Assembly: GCF_041052385.1 (NCBI RefSeq) | Contig: NZ_CP163439.1 | Location: 6,251,001 to 6,315,000 of the forward strand | DNA: 64,000 bases | Direction: 5' to 3' | DNA from: Streptomyces sp. R28 | Lineage (GTDB): Bacteria > Actinomycetota > Actinomycetes > Streptomycetales > Streptomycetaceae | Shown here: positions 44,790 to 53,876 of the stretch, one piece after another | How positions within the stretch are numbered: position 1 is the first letter of the stretch | How the letters are laid out: each line of letters starts with the position of its first letter | Translations under genes and position numbers: made by a program | Notes under the pieces: model-generated | The model's database searches: none | Seen by the model: only the letters and a program-made list of their open reading frames with translations | What the model was told of the DNA's origin: nothing

Positions 44790-44956
44790 TCTGGTGTGTA
44801 TGGGGCGCTTGATCCTTTGCGGTTGCCAAGCCTCAACTTGCGCTCGGCGCAAGGGGTGAAGGGGGTGCGTCCGGCCGTGTCTGCGACTGGGCGTGCGTGA
44901 CCCAATTCACTGGCATCCACAAGAGCGGCAAATCGGGCAATGGTTCCAACTCGCCG
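44790..44956. other. Gap between the LysM gene control region and the CocE-type gene
   Basis: No gene or clear motif was recognised. The riboswitch-controlled gene and the CocE-type gene are both on the minus strand, so this stretch holds the end of one transcript and upstream sequence of the next. Confidence 0.4.
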
Positions 44957-46966
44957 TTAACCGGCCGTACGTTGAGTCCGTTTCTCCCAGGTGTGGTGGA
45001 AAAGTACCTCTTCGCCCTCCTGGCAGATCACCTCGTTCGAGGTGACGAAATGCTCCCCGTCGCAGCTGATCTCCGAGCGCGTCCGCACCGTCGCGTCCCA
45101 CGCCAGATCCGGGCGGTGCAGCCGGATCGACCAGTCCGAGCGGGTGCGGGCCGACAAGGGGTCCGACTCGTCGATGGTGTACGTCTCCAGCGCGTCCTCG
45201 GTGAACTCCAGGCCGTCGGGGTACACGCGCGTGCCGCCGTACCGAGGGTCGACCTCAAGGCGCCACTCGCCCTTGGCGACGTCGCGCACGACGAGTCGCT
45301 CGGGGCGCGGTTCGTCCAGCGTGATGGGGGAGTTCACGCCGAGCGGCTCCGCCTGCTCCGGTTCCTCGAAGGCGATCACTGGCTCGCCCGCTGATTCCTC
45401 CAACGCACGCGCGCGTACCGGAAGTTCCAGTGAGCTCCCCGCCGGCTCAAGGGTGAAGCCCGCCGACGATTCCGGCTGGGGCCAGATCCACGGCCAGTAC
45501 GCGGAGGAGACGGCGAGGCGGATGCGGTGGCCGGGTGGGAAGGCGTGGCCGATGCCGTTCAGCTCGAACGTCACGTCCTCGGTGGCACCCGGCTCCCACG
45601 GCACCGCGCGGTCACGGCCGTGGCGCGCCGACAGGTTCAGCACGCCGCGCGTGACCAGGGTCGAGGCGCCGTCGGGTGCCACGTCGCAGAGCCTGGCGAC
45701 GACCTGCCCACGCGGCACCTCCGAGGTCAGCCGCAGCCGCACCTTCGGCCGCCCCAACACCCAGGTCTCCTCGCCCACTTCGAACTCGAAGCAAGCCGAC
45801 CGCCCGTCCTCCTCCCGCTGGTCGGGCGGCAGGTCGGCGTCATTGCCGAAGGGGAAGAACCGGCCGGCGTCGATGCCGGTGTGCATGGGCGAGCGGACGA
45901 GGACGGGGGCGCCCTGGCAGGCGTACGTCACGCTGCGCACGTGGGGAGAGGGCCAGGCCGGCTCACCGACCCAGCGGCCCGGCAGCGTGGGGTACACCGT
46001 GGCCGGGCGGTGGGAGTCGCTGACGTACGCGCGCAGCAGGGGCTCGGACAGGACGTCGGTGTCCTCGCCCTTCAGCCAGTGGTCCCACCAGCGCAGCGTC
46101 TCCTGGAGGAAGCCGATCGCCGGGCCCGGCGGCAGGCCCCGGTCCGGGTACTGGTGCGACCAGGGACCGATCAGGCCGCGGACGCGGTCGGCGGGCAGGT
46201 GCTCGACGAGGCGCAGGACCGTGTCGCGGTACGGGTCGTGCCAGCCACCCACCGCAAGGACGGCGGCGTCGATCGCGCCGTAGTCCTCGCAGACGCTGCC
46301 GTGGCGCCAGTAGTCGTCGCGACTCTGGTGGTCGAGCCAGGTGTGGATGAACGGGTCGACGGCCTCCAGCCGCCCCAGCCACATGTCGCGCCAGGCGTCG
46401 CCGACGTACCGCGGGTCCGGCGGACGGCAGACGAAGGCGAGCATGGTCGACGCCCAGGCGTGCATGTCGACGGCGAGGACGGAACCTCCCATGTAGTGCA
46501 CGTCGTTGTCATAGCGATCGTCCGTGGAGCAGACCGTGACGATCGCCTTGAGCGGTTCGGGCGCGAGGGCCGCGATCTGGAGGGAGTTGAAGCCGCCCCA
46601 GGAGATGCCGAACATGCCGACCTTGCCGTTGCACCAGGGCTGGGCCGCCAGCCAGTTGACCACGTCGACCCCGTCGGCGAGCTCCGTCGCCGAGTACTCG
46701 TCCGTCGGCGTGCCCTCGCTGTTGCCGTGGCCGCGGATGTCCACGCGGACGGAGGCGTAGCCGTGGCCGGCGTACCAGGGGTGGCGTTGGTGGTCGCGGG
46801 GCGCGGTCCAGTCGGTCAGGCGGTACGGCAGGTATTCGAGGAGCGCCGGTACGGGCTCGTCCGTCAGCGGGCGCCACACGCGCGCGTACAGCAGAGTCCC
46901 GTCCGGGAGCGGGATCCAGAGGTCCTCGTGAGTCGTCTCGTGGGGAAAGGACGTACGGATGTGCAT
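44957..46966 (-). CDS. CocE/NonD family alpha/beta hydrolase
   Basis: The 669-residue protein has an alpha/beta-hydrolase core with nucleophile Ser122 (MFGISWGGFNS), a probable acid Asp in GGWHDPYRDTV and His in LIGPWSHQYPD. A C-terminal jelly-roll domain follows (about 390-560), as in cocaine esterase and X-Pro dipeptidyl-peptidase. It has no signal peptide. It cleaves an ester or peptide of unknown identity. The peptide transporter lies 73 bp upstream on the same strand, which would fit a peptidase role. Confidence 0.88.
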   Translation of the reverse strand: MHIRTSFPHETTHEDLWIPLPDGTLLYARVWRPLTDEPVPALLEYLPYRLTDWTAPRDHQRHPWYAGHGYASVRVDIRGHGNSEGTPTDEYSATELADGVDVVNWLAAQPWCNGKVGMFGISWGGFNSLQIAALAPEPLKAIVTVCSTDDRYDNDVHYMGGSVLAVDMHAWASTMLAFVCRPPDPRYVGDAWRDMWLGRLEAVDPFIHTWLDHQSRDDYWRHGSVCEDYGAIDAAVLAVGGWHDPYRDTVLRLVEHLPADRVRGLIGPWSHQYPDRGLPPGPAIGFLQETLRWWDHWLKGEDTDVLSEPLLRAYVSDSHRPATVYPTLPGRWVGEPAWPSPHVRSVTYACQGAPVLVRSPMHTGIDAGRFFPFGNDADLPPDQREEDGRSACFEFEVGEETWVLGRPKVRLRLTSEVPRGQVVARLCDVAPDGASTLVTRGVLNLSARHGRDRAVPWEPGATEDVTFELNGIGHAFPPGHRIRLAVSSAYWPWIWPQPESSAGFTLEPAGSSLELPVRARALEESAGEPVIAFEEPEQAEPLGVNSPITLDEPRPERLVVRDVAKGEWRLEVDPRYGGTRVYPDGLEFTEDALETYTIDESDPLSARTRSDWSIRLHRPDLAWDATVRTRSEISCDGEHFVTSNEVICQEGEEVLFHHTWEKRTQRTAG

Positions 46967-46980
46967 GAGCGGGATCCCCG

Positions 46981-47061
46981 TCTGGTCGGTGCACCGGGTG
47001 CAACGTGTCTGGTCGGTGCGCCGGGTGCGCTATGTCCGGTCAGTGCACCGGGTGCATCGTG
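46981..47061. repeat. Three tandem 27-bp repeats crossing the POT gene stop
   Basis: Units start at 46981, 47008 and 47035 and follow the pattern TCYGGTCRGTGCRCCGGGTG plus seven variable bases. The third unit includes the last seven codons and the stop of the peptide transporter, so the repeats arose by copying its 3' end. They occupy most of the 73-bp gap before the CocE-type gene. Confidence 0.88.
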
Positions 47062-48578
47062 CGGCGCAGCCAGCGTGCCGCGGCCGTCACGGCCAGCCCC
47101 GCGGCCACCGCGATCGCGCCGTTGACGCCGAAGTAGGCGGGCTGGGAGACGTCGTCGTAGAGCTTGACCGTCTGGGCCTGGATGCCGTTGGCGAGGGCCA
47201 GGGACAGGAACCAGAGGGACATGGTCTGACTGGCGAAGGCCGCCGGGGCGAGCTTGCTCGTGGCCGACATGCCGGAGGTCTCCAGAAGGACGTCGCCGAG
47301 GCCGAGCAGCAGGTACGAACCCACGATCCACCAGACGGACATGAGGTAGTCGTCGGAGGAGTGCCCGGCGGTCGGCAGCACCATCAGCAGGAAGGACAGA
47401 CCGCCGAGTACGACCCCGATCGCGATCTTGTGGGAGGCGTGCGGCTGGCGGTGCCCCATGCGGACCCAGAGCGCGGCGACGACGGGCGCGAGGGCGACCT
47501 CGAAGGCGCCGAGGGCGGAGGCGTACCAGCCGGCGGGGAAGTCGAAGCCGAGGATCGACGTCTCGGCGTTGGTCGAGGCCAGCAGCATCATCGTCGAGTA
47601 CGCCTGGAAGAGGATGAAGTTGAAGACCGTCGAGGCGAGGAAGAGGACGACATACGGGCGCAGTCGTCCGCGTTCCTCGGGGGTCACGCGCGGGCTGGCG
47701 AACATCACCGCGAAGTAGACGATCGGGGCGATCACCGAGACGAGGGTGAGCAGGTCGACGAAGCGGTCCATGGTGAGCCGGCCGGCTGCGGCGAGGAGGA
47801 CGGCGAGGGCAGCGGTGGCGACGAGGCCCGCGACGACGAGGCGGACCGCCCGGCGCGATGGGGCTCCCGCCGCGCGAGCGCCTTCGAGCGTGGGGGAGTC
47901 CGGGGGCGGCGCGAACTCGGCGGCGTGCTTCCGTCCGGCCAGGTGACGGCGGCCGACGACGTACTGGACCAGGCCGAACGTCATGCCGATCGCGGCCGCC
48001 GAGAAACCCCAGTGCCAGCCCCTGTGGTCGCCGAGCCAGCCGGTGACCAGCGGGCCCGCGAAGGCGCCGATGTTGATCGCCATGTAGTAGAGCGCGAAGC
48101 CGGCGTCGCGGCGGTCGTCGTCGGTGCGGTACAGCTTGCCGACCATGGTGGCGACGTTGGGCTTGAGCAGGCCTGTGCCCGCGCTGATCAGGCCGAGGCC
48201 CACCCAGGTCATGCCGGCGGTCGGCACCGCCATGGCGTAATGGCCGCAGGCGATGAGGATGCCGCCCCACAGCACCGCGCGGTACGAGCCGAGGACGCGG
48301 TCGGCGAGCCAGCCGCCGGCGACGGAGACCAGATAGACGAGGGTGCCGTAGGCGGCCGAGACGGAGGCGGCGGTTCCGGCCGACATGCCCATACCGCCGT
48401 GGGTCACCGCGTCGGCGAAATACAGCACGAGGATGGCCTGCATGCCGAGGAACGAGAAGCGTTCCCAGACCTCGAGACCGGAGAGCGTGAGCAGGCCTTT
48501 GGGCTGGCCGAAGAAGGCGTGGTCGTCGCGGGACGGAGGCCTGCTTTCGGGCTGGACGTCGACTTCGGTTCGGGACAC
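47040..48578 (-). CDS. POT family proton-coupled oligopeptide transporter
   Basis: The 512-residue membrane protein has about 14 segments and the POT signature E36xxE39R40 (LEVWERFSFLGM), then GGWLADRVLGSYR and GTGLLKPNVATMVGKLY. It imports di- and tripeptides with protons. Its C-terminus (RRTMHPVH) lies in a tandem repeat array, so the tail length may vary between strains. It is probably co-transcribed with the downstream hydrolase gene. Confidence 0.93.
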   Translation of the reverse strand: MSRTEVDVQPESRPPSRDDHAFFGQPKGLLTLSGLEVWERFSFLGMQAILVLYFADAVTHGGMGMSAGTAASVSAAYGTLVYLVSVAGGWLADRVLGSYRAVLWGGILIACGHYAMAVPTAGMTWVGLGLISAGTGLLKPNVATMVGKLYRTDDDRRDAGFALYYMAINIGAFAGPLVTGWLGDHRGWHWGFSAAAIGMTFGLVQYVVGRRHLAGRKHAAEFAPPPDSPTLEGARAAGAPSRRAVRLVVAGLVATAALAVLLAAAGRLTMDRFVDLLTLVSVIAPIVYFAVMFASPRVTPEERGRLRPYVVLFLASTVFNFILFQAYSTMMLLASTNAETSILGFDFPAGWYASALGAFEVALAPVVAALWVRMGHRQPHASHKIAIGVVLGGLSFLLMVLPTAGHSSDDYLMSVWWIVGSYLLLGLGDVLLETSGMSATSKLAPAAFASQTMSLWFLSLALANGIQAQTVKLYDDVSQPAYFGVNGAIAVAAGLAVTAAARWLRRTMHPVH

Positions 48579-48618
48579 GGGCCGCTACTTCCCTATAAGT
48601 CGATGGATATCCGGCCTT

Positions 48619-48628
48619 ATCACGTGAT
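48619..48628. promoter_or_regulatory. Perfect palindrome ATCACGTGAT before the POT gene
   Basis: The 10-bp palindrome lies 41 bp upstream of the POT start in a relatively A/T-rich stretch. It could be an operator; nothing else supports this. Confidence 0.25.
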
Positions 48629-48785
48629 CAAAAACATACCGGTCGTGATCCAATACCGCCCATGGTGGACGGGTGGGCGGCATCGGTGATCGAAACATGA
48701 CCGGATACGCTGACTTGAGTGAGGGCAGCGACCTATCGACAAACCGTGTAACCGCCAGAAGACACCAGCAGACAGGAGACCCCTC

Positions 48786-49796
48786 GTGACCGTCGTCGGG
48801 CCGTTCGGGCTGAGCGTGCGGGACCAGGCTCTGGAAGCCGATGTCCAGGCCGGATTGGCGGCTGTCGAGGAGGGATTGCTCGAAGCCACCAAGAGTGAGG
48901 TCCCCTTCATCACGGAGGCCGCCCAGCACCTGGTGCGGGCGGGTGGAAAGCGGTTCCGGCCGCTGCTCGTGATGCTCACTGCCCAGTTCGGGGACCGGTA
49001 TGCGCCGGGGGTCGTGCCGTCGGCGGTGGTGGTCGAGCTGACCCATCTGGCGACGCTGTACCACGACGACGTGATGGACGAGGCGGCGGTACGGCGGGGT
49101 GTCGACAGTGCGAACACCCGCTGGGGCAACTCGGTCGCCGTGCTGACCGGCGACTTCCTGTTCGCGCGCGCCTCGCACATCCTGGCCGACCTCGGGCCCG
49201 AGGCGGTGCGGGTGCAGGCCGAGGCGTTCGAGCGGCTGGTGACCGGCCAGATCCTGGAGACCGCGGGGCCGCAGGACGGGCGGGACCCGGTGGAGCACTA
49301 CCTGGATGTGCTCAGCGGGAAGACCGGGTCACTGGTGGCCGTCTCGTGCCGGTTCGGCGCGATGATGTCGGGCACCGACGAGACCGTGGTCGATGTGCTG
49401 ACCCAGTACGGCGAGCGGCTGGGGGTCGCCTTCCAGCTGGCGGATGACGTGCTGGACATCGCGAGTGACTCCCATGAGTCCGGGAAGACGCCGGGGACCG
49501 ATCTCCGGGAGGGGATTCCTACGCTGCCGGTGCTGCGGTTGCGGGAGCGGGCCGAGCGGTTGGGGCTGGCGGAGGATGTCGCGTTGTGCGAGCTGCTGGA
49601 CTCCGACCTGAGTGATGACGGGCGGCACGCGGAGGCGTTGGCTGCGCTTCGGGCGCATCCGGCGCTGGAGCAGGCCCGCCGGGACACGGTGCGGTACGCG
49701 GAGGATGCGCGGGCCGCGTTGGCGCCGTTGCCCGATATTGATGCCAAGGCTGCGTTGATGGAGTTGTGTGACGCGGTGGTGCATCGGGCCGGGTAG
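48786..49796 (+). CDS. Polyprenyl diphosphate synthase (probable menaquinone side chain)
   Basis: The 336-residue protein has both Asp-rich motifs, DDVMD at 94-98 and DDVLD at 220-224, plus GGKRFRPLL at 53-61, as in trans-long-chain prenyl synthases. It extends farnesyl or geranylgeranyl diphosphate with isopentenyl units. Given the menaquinone genes in this window, a role in the C40-C45 menaquinone tail is likely. GTG start with GGAG about 8 nt upstream. Confidence 0.92.
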   Translation: MTVVGPFGLSVRDQALEADVQAGLAAVEEGLLEATKSEVPFITEAAQHLVRAGGKRFRPLLVMLTAQFGDRYAPGVVPSAVVVELTHLATLYHDDVMDEAAVRRGVDSANTRWGNSVAVLTGDFLFARASHILADLGPEAVRVQAEAFERLVTGQILETAGPQDGRDPVEHYLDVLSGKTGSLVAVSCRFGAMMSGTDETVVDVLTQYGERLGVAFQLADDVLDIASDSHESGKTPGTDLREGIPTLPVLRLRERAERLGLAEDVALCELLDSDLSDDGRHAEALAALRAHPALEQARRDTVRYAEDARAALAPLPDIDAKAALMELCDAVVHRAG

Positions 49797-50107
49797 GTTC
49801 CCCCCGCCCCCGCCCCTGCCCCCCGGCCCCTGCCCCCCTCCCCGCCGCCGCCCCTGCCCGTCCCATACCCAGGGGCGCTGCCCCTTTCGACCCGCTCCCT
49901 GGGGCTGTCGCCCCCAGAACCCGCTTCGGCCCCGAACGGGCCTCGTCTTCAAATGCCGGACGGGCTGGGTAGTACTGACCGGCACTGAAGGGGATCTGTG
50001 ATGCGGCTCACGAAGCTGGACTGAGTCCAAATTAAGATCGCCTCCGTATGAATGCCCAGAAGCTGACGCAGGGGGTGTCAGCCGCAATACGGGGAGAAAA
50101 CAGAATC
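49797..50107. other. Intergenic region with poly-C tract and dispersed repeat
   Basis: Directly after the polyprenyl synthase stop comes a C-rich tract (49800-49860), then a dispersed repeat copy (49898-49968), then the leader of the CHRD gene. No gene was seen. Confidence 0.6.
49898..49968 (+). repeat. Dispersed intergenic repeat, copy A
   Basis: The core GCTTCGGCCC-GAACGGGCC followed by TCGTC and ending near GACGGGCTGG recurs in reverse at 60590-60675. I recall near-identical elements between genes across many Streptomyces chromosomes. It lies between two genes on the same strand and can fold into GC-rich stems. Confidence 0.7.
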
Positions 50108-51151
50108 ATGGGCATGAAGACGACGTTCTCCAAGCGCCGTAAGAGCCTGATCGTCACCGCTGTCGCGGTGGCCGCCGCCGGTGGTGTCGCCGCCGCGGTG
50201 ATTCCCGCCTTCGCCGCCGGAGGTGACCGCGCTGACCACGCGGGCCATGCCGGAGGCGACGCGCAGGGGATCGTGAGCCAGAGCGGGGCCCTTGGCGGGG
50301 GCATCGGGGGCACCGGCGGGACTGTCCTCGCCGCCAGTCTTCGCGGCGCGAACGAGGTGCCCGTCGAAGGTGGGCCGGCCGTCGGGGACAAGGACGGCGC
50401 CGCCCTGCAGTTCGTGAAGGTCAAGGGCGACAAGGTGTCCGTCGCCGTCACCTGGCGCGGCACCGGGAAGCCGACCGCCCTCCACCTCCACCAGGGCGCC
50501 AAGGGCACCAACGGCGGCATCAAGGTCGACTTCGGCGGCCTCCTCGGCAAGGGGAAGGGTAAGGGCGAGAGCGAGGGCCGCCGCCTCGCCGGCACCGTCA
50601 CCGTGAAGGATCCGGCCCTGCTCAACGCCCTGAAGACCGAGCCGAGTTCGTTCTACGCCAACCTCCACACCGCCGAGTTCCCGGGCGGCGCCGTCCGAGG
50701 TCAGCTCCACAAGGTCACCGTCGCCGAGTTCGACTTCCGCGACGCGCTCGACAACTTCCAGGCGTCCGTCATCAAGGGCAAGCAGATCTACGAGTGCAAG
50801 CCGGCCGAGGGCGGCGGGTACGCCTTCGCCCAGCGGGACGTCAGCGCCGTACTCGGCGGCCGTATCGCGCACTCCTTCGTCGCTCCCAACTCCGGTACGC
50901 CGCAGTGGATCGCGCGGGACGGCAGTGCGGTGACAGGGGCCGTCCTCTCCAGGACGCCCAACGGGGAGGGGAACATCCCCGAGCTGGACCTGAAGGCCAC
51001 TCAGTCCGGCAAGCACCACGGCCTCCTCGCCGGCACCGCCGAGATCCTGCGCCTGAACACCGTCGGCGGCGTCGCCCCGGCCGGCTCCTGCACACCCGGC
51101 GCCATCGTCGGCGTGCCGTACCAGGCCGACTACGTGTTCATCAACGGCTGA
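50108..51151 (+). CDS. Secreted CHRD-DUF3455 domain protein
   Basis: The 347-residue protein has a signal peptide (cleavage near AFA, residue 36), a CHRD domain (about 60-200, SLRGANEVP at its start and FYANLHTAEFPGGAVRGQL at its end) and a DUF3455 domain (about 215-345, KQIYECKPAEGGGYAFAQRD onward, ending GVPYQADYVF). Both domains are surface-type beta folds of unknown biochemistry. A Gly/Lys-rich loop interrupts the CHRD domain. The ATG at 50108 is chosen for a GGGGAGAA site. Tandem repeats begin in its last codons. Confidence 0.85.
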   Translation: MGMKTTFSKRRKSLIVTAVAVAAAGGVAAAVIPAFAAGGDRADHAGHAGGDAQGIVSQSGALGGGIGGTGGTVLAASLRGANEVPVEGGPAVGDKDGAALQFVKVKGDKVSVAVTWRGTGKPTALHLHQGAKGTNGGIKVDFGGLLGKGKGKGESEGRRLAGTVTVKDPALLNALKTEPSSFYANLHTAEFPGGAVRGQLHKVTVAEFDFRDALDNFQASVIKGKQIYECKPAEGGGYAFAQRDVSAVLGGRIAHSFVAPNSGTPQWIARDGSAVTGAVLSRTPNGEGNIPELDLKATQSGKHHGLLAGTAEILRLNTVGGVAPAGSCTPGAIVGVPYQADYVFING

Positions 51152-51206
51152 CCGCAACGGCTGACCGCAACGGCTGACCGCAACGGCTGACCGCAACGGC
51201 TGATCC
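51142..51206. repeat. Five tandem 13-bp repeats at the end of the CHRD gene
   Basis: CAACGGCTGACCG occurs at 51142, 51155, 51168 and 51181, with a variant at 51194. The first unit contains the CHRD gene stop, and every unit carries TGA. Because 13 is not a multiple of 3, the copies supply stop codons in all three frames. Confidence 0.9.
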
Positions 51207-51487
51207 GCGCGGTGGCGCCCATGCACAGCGGCGTCTTCCCCGCCCAACCCTTACGGGTCGGGGGAGGCGCCGCCGTCGTGTGTCATACCGCAGGGGTACG
51301 CGGAGTTGGCTCCGGAGGCTGACGAAACTCCCTGGCCGATTTGGTCAGATGGAAACCACGGAAATCACCACTGCTCACCGATTCGGGTGAGAATGGCGGC
51401 TCAGGGGTGGACGAGTGCGGGGTCGAGAGACTCGCGGGCGAGGAAACGAGACGAGCAGCCGCCGCCGACGACGGAGGTAAGGCACAC
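51152..51487. other. Intergenic region after the CHRD gene
   Basis: It holds the tandem repeats, a terminator hairpin and, from about 51290, the untranslated leader of the LolA-like gene. No separate gene was seen. Confidence 0.55.
51230..51272 (+). terminator. Hairpin terminator after the CHRD gene
   Basis: GGCGTCTTCCCCG and the CCC before TTA at 51251 pair imperfectly with CGGGTCGGGGGAGGCGCC (51254-51271). It follows the tandem repeats and precedes the LolA-like gene leader. Confidence 0.6.
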
Positions 51488-52765
51488 ATGGCACCGTATG
51501 CATCGGACGACAGTACGACCGCCGCGGAGGTCGACGACCTGCGCGCCGGGCGGCGCAAGGCCGCGCGATACGTCGTCCCGGTCGCGGTCGTGGGAGTCGC
51601 GGCGGCGACCATCGGGCTCGTCCCGGCGATCGCCGACTCGGGCGACCCGGACCTGCCGGAGATCACCGCGCAGCAACTCATCGAGAAGATCGCCCAGTCG
51701 GACGTACAGCAGTTGTCCGGCACCTTCAAGATCACCACCGATCTGGGCCTGCCCGACCTCGGCGGCCTGGAGTCGAGCCTCGCATCCGGCGCCATGGGCT
51801 CGGGGTCGGGTGACGGGTCGTCCGCCGACCCGTCCGCCAAGCTCACCGAGCTGGCGTCCGGCACGCACACCCTGCGCGTCGCCCTCGACGGCGAGAACAA
51901 GCAGAAGCTGTCCCTGCTGGAGAACGCCTCCGAGTACAGCCTCATCCACAACGGCAAGAACATCTGGGGCTACGACAGCAAGTCGAACGAGGTCTTCCAC
52001 GGCACCGCCGACGAGCCGCAGGCCGGGAAGGACAAGCAGGGCGGGCCCGAAGAGGTACCCGCCACTCCCAAGGACCTCACCGAGGAAGCCCTCAAGGCGG
52101 TGGACGACACCACGTCCGTCACCGTCGACGGCACCGCGCACGTCGCGGGCCGGGACGCGTACCGGCTGCTCATCAAGCCGAAGCAGTCCGGGACCACGGT
52201 CGGCGCGATCACCGTGGCCGTGGACGCCAAGACCGGCATGCCGCTGAAGTTCACGCTGACCCCGTCCAGCGGTGGCGCGGCCGTGATCGACGCGGGCTTC
52301 ACCCAGGTCGACTTCGCCAAGCCGGCCGCCTCCACCTTCGACTTCACCCCGCCCAAGGGCGCGAACGTCACCGAGGAGGGTGAGCTGGAAGGGGCGGCTC
52401 CGGAGCACGGCGGCACCAAGTCCGAGGACGGGTTCCGCAAGGAGCTCGAGAAGGAGTTCGGTGGCGCGAAGTCCGGGGGCAAGCCGGGCAAGGCGCCCGA
52501 GGGCGGTCCCGAGGTCATAGGCGAGGGCTGGAACACCGTGGCCGTCTTCGACACCGGCGGCGAGGGCGTTCCCTCCGGCGCCGAGGTCGGCGGCGACATG
52601 GGCGGCTTCCTCGACTCCCTGGGCGACAAGGTCACCGGCAAGTTCGGCTCGGGCACGGTCTTCAAGACCCGCCTGATCAATGCCCTGATCACGGACGACG
52701 GCAAGGTCTACGTGGGCGCGGTCGACAAGGACGCGCTCGTGAAGGCGGCCGACTCGGCGAAGTAG
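51488..52765 (+). CDS. LolA-like exported protein, first gene of an ABC transporter operon
   Basis: The 425-residue protein has an N-terminal membrane anchor or signal (VVPVAVVGVAAATIGLVPAIA, near residues 27-47) and a LolA/LppX-like lipid-carrier fold (ITAQQLIEKIAQSDVQQLSG, then GRDAYRLLIKPKQ). There is no lipobox Cys. Gly/Ser-rich insertions break the domain. An ABC ATPase gene starts 55 bp downstream, so it may hand a lipid or hydrophobic cargo to or from that exporter. The ATG at 51488 follows GGAGG. Confidence 0.78.
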   Translation: MAPYASDDSTTAAEVDDLRAGRRKAARYVVPVAVVGVAAATIGLVPAIADSGDPDLPEITAQQLIEKIAQSDVQQLSGTFKITTDLGLPDLGGLESSLASGAMGSGSGDGSSADPSAKLTELASGTHTLRVALDGENKQKLSLLENASEYSLIHNGKNIWGYDSKSNEVFHGTADEPQAGKDKQGGPEEVPATPKDLTEEALKAVDDTTSVTVDGTAHVAGRDAYRLLIKPKQSGTTVGAITVAVDAKTGMPLKFTLTPSSGGAAVIDAGFTQVDFAKPAASTFDFTPPKGANVTEEGELEGAAPEHGGTKSEDGFRKELEKEFGGAKSGGKPGKAPEGGPEVIGEGWNTVAVFDTGGEGVPSGAEVGGDMGGFLDSLGDKVTGKFGSGTVFKTRLINALITDDGKVYVGAVDKDALVKAADSAK

Positions 52766-52820
52766 CCCGCCACCGAGCACCGCCGTACACGCACCACCAA
52801 CCGAGAAGCCTGAGGAGCCC

Positions 52821-53876
52821 ATGGAGGAACTGCCCGCCGCGGAAGCCGACGGGGTCGATCAGGCCGACCGGACCAGCCGGACCGACCGGGCCGACGGGGC
52901 CGACCCGGCCGACGGGGTCAACCGGTTCGGCCAAGGCGACCACGTCGGTGCGGTGATCGCCACCCGGGCGCTCACCAAGCGCTACCGCGGCGGGCAGCTC
53001 GCCGTGGACGGTCTCGATCTGACCGTCCCGGCGGGCAGTGTCTTCGGGTTCCTCGGCCCGAACGGCTCGGGCAAGACCACCACCATCCGCATGCTGATGG
53101 GCCTCATCGAGCCCACCTCCGGTACCGCGCGCGTGCTCGGGCAGCCCATGCCCCGCTCCGCGCGCGCCGTACTGCCGCATGTCGGCGCGCTCATCGAAGG
53201 GCCCGCCCTGTACGGCTTCCTGTCCGGCCGCGACAACCTCATCCGTTACGACGCAGCCGACCCGACCGCCGATCCGCGCACCCGGCGCACCCGCGTCGCG
53301 GCCGCGCTGGACCGGGTGGGGCTCACGGCCGCCGGCAGCAAGAAGGCCAAGGCGTACTCGCTCGGCATGAAGCAACGGCTGGGGCTCGCGGCCGCGCTGC
53401 TCCAGCCGCGCAGGCTCCTGGTCCTCGACGAGCCGACCAATGGCCTCGACCCACAGGGGATGCGGGAAATACGGTCCCTGATCAGGGAGTTGGCGTCCGA
53501 CGGCACGACCGTCTTCCTCTCCTCCCACCTCCTGGACGAGATCGAGCAGGTCTGCACGCATGCGGCGGTGATGGCGCAGGGCCGGCTGATCACCCAGGGC
53601 GCGGTGGCGGAGCTGGCGGCCGGGATGCGCGGCCGGCTCGTCGTGACCACGCCCGACACCGGGGACGCGGCCCGGGTGCTGAAGGAGCAGGGCGCCGGTG
53701 ACGTCGTCATCACCGACGACCGGGTGACCGCCGAACCTCCGGACCGTGATCTCGCCGACGTCAACGCGGCGCTGGTGACCGCCGGAGTGCGCGTCCGGGG
53801 CTTCGGTGTCGAACGGGCCTCGCTGGAGGACGCGTTCGTGGCACTCACGGGGGAGGGGTTCGATGTCGCAGGCTGA
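52821..53876 (+). CDS. ABC transporter ATP-binding protein
   Basis: The 351-residue protein has Walker A GPNGSGKTT (79-87), signature YSLGMKQRLGLA, Walker B LLVLDEPTNGLD and the switch His in FLSSHLLDEIEQ. This is the drug/lipid exporter type. The first 40 residues are an unusual Asp/Arg/Thr/Ala repeat-like leader (DRTSRTDRADGADPADG) before the normal start of the domain. GAGGAG precedes the ATG. The permease gene overlaps its end by 14 bp. Confidence 0.93.
   Translation: MEELPAAEADGVDQADRTSRTDRADGADPADGVNRFGQGDHVGAVIATRALTKRYRGGQLAVDGLDLTVPAGSVFGFLGPNGSGKTTTIRMLMGLIEPTSGTARVLGQPMPRSARAVLPHVGALIEGPALYGFLSGRDNLIRYDAADPTADPRTRRTRVAAALDRVGLTAAGSKKAKAYSLGMKQRLGLAAALLQPRRLLVLDEPTNGLDPQGMREIRSLIRELASDGTTVFLSSHLLDEIEQVCTHAAVMAQGRLITQGAVAELAAGMRGRLVVTTPDTGDAARVLKEQGAGDVVITDDRVTAEPPDRDLADVNAALVTAGVRVRGFGVERASLEDAFVALTGEGFDVAG

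Noticed and set aside
49800..49860. Poly-C tract as a structured RNA
   Set aside because: It is almost pure C with few G on the same strand, so it cannot fold by itself; simple-sequence expansion is more likely.
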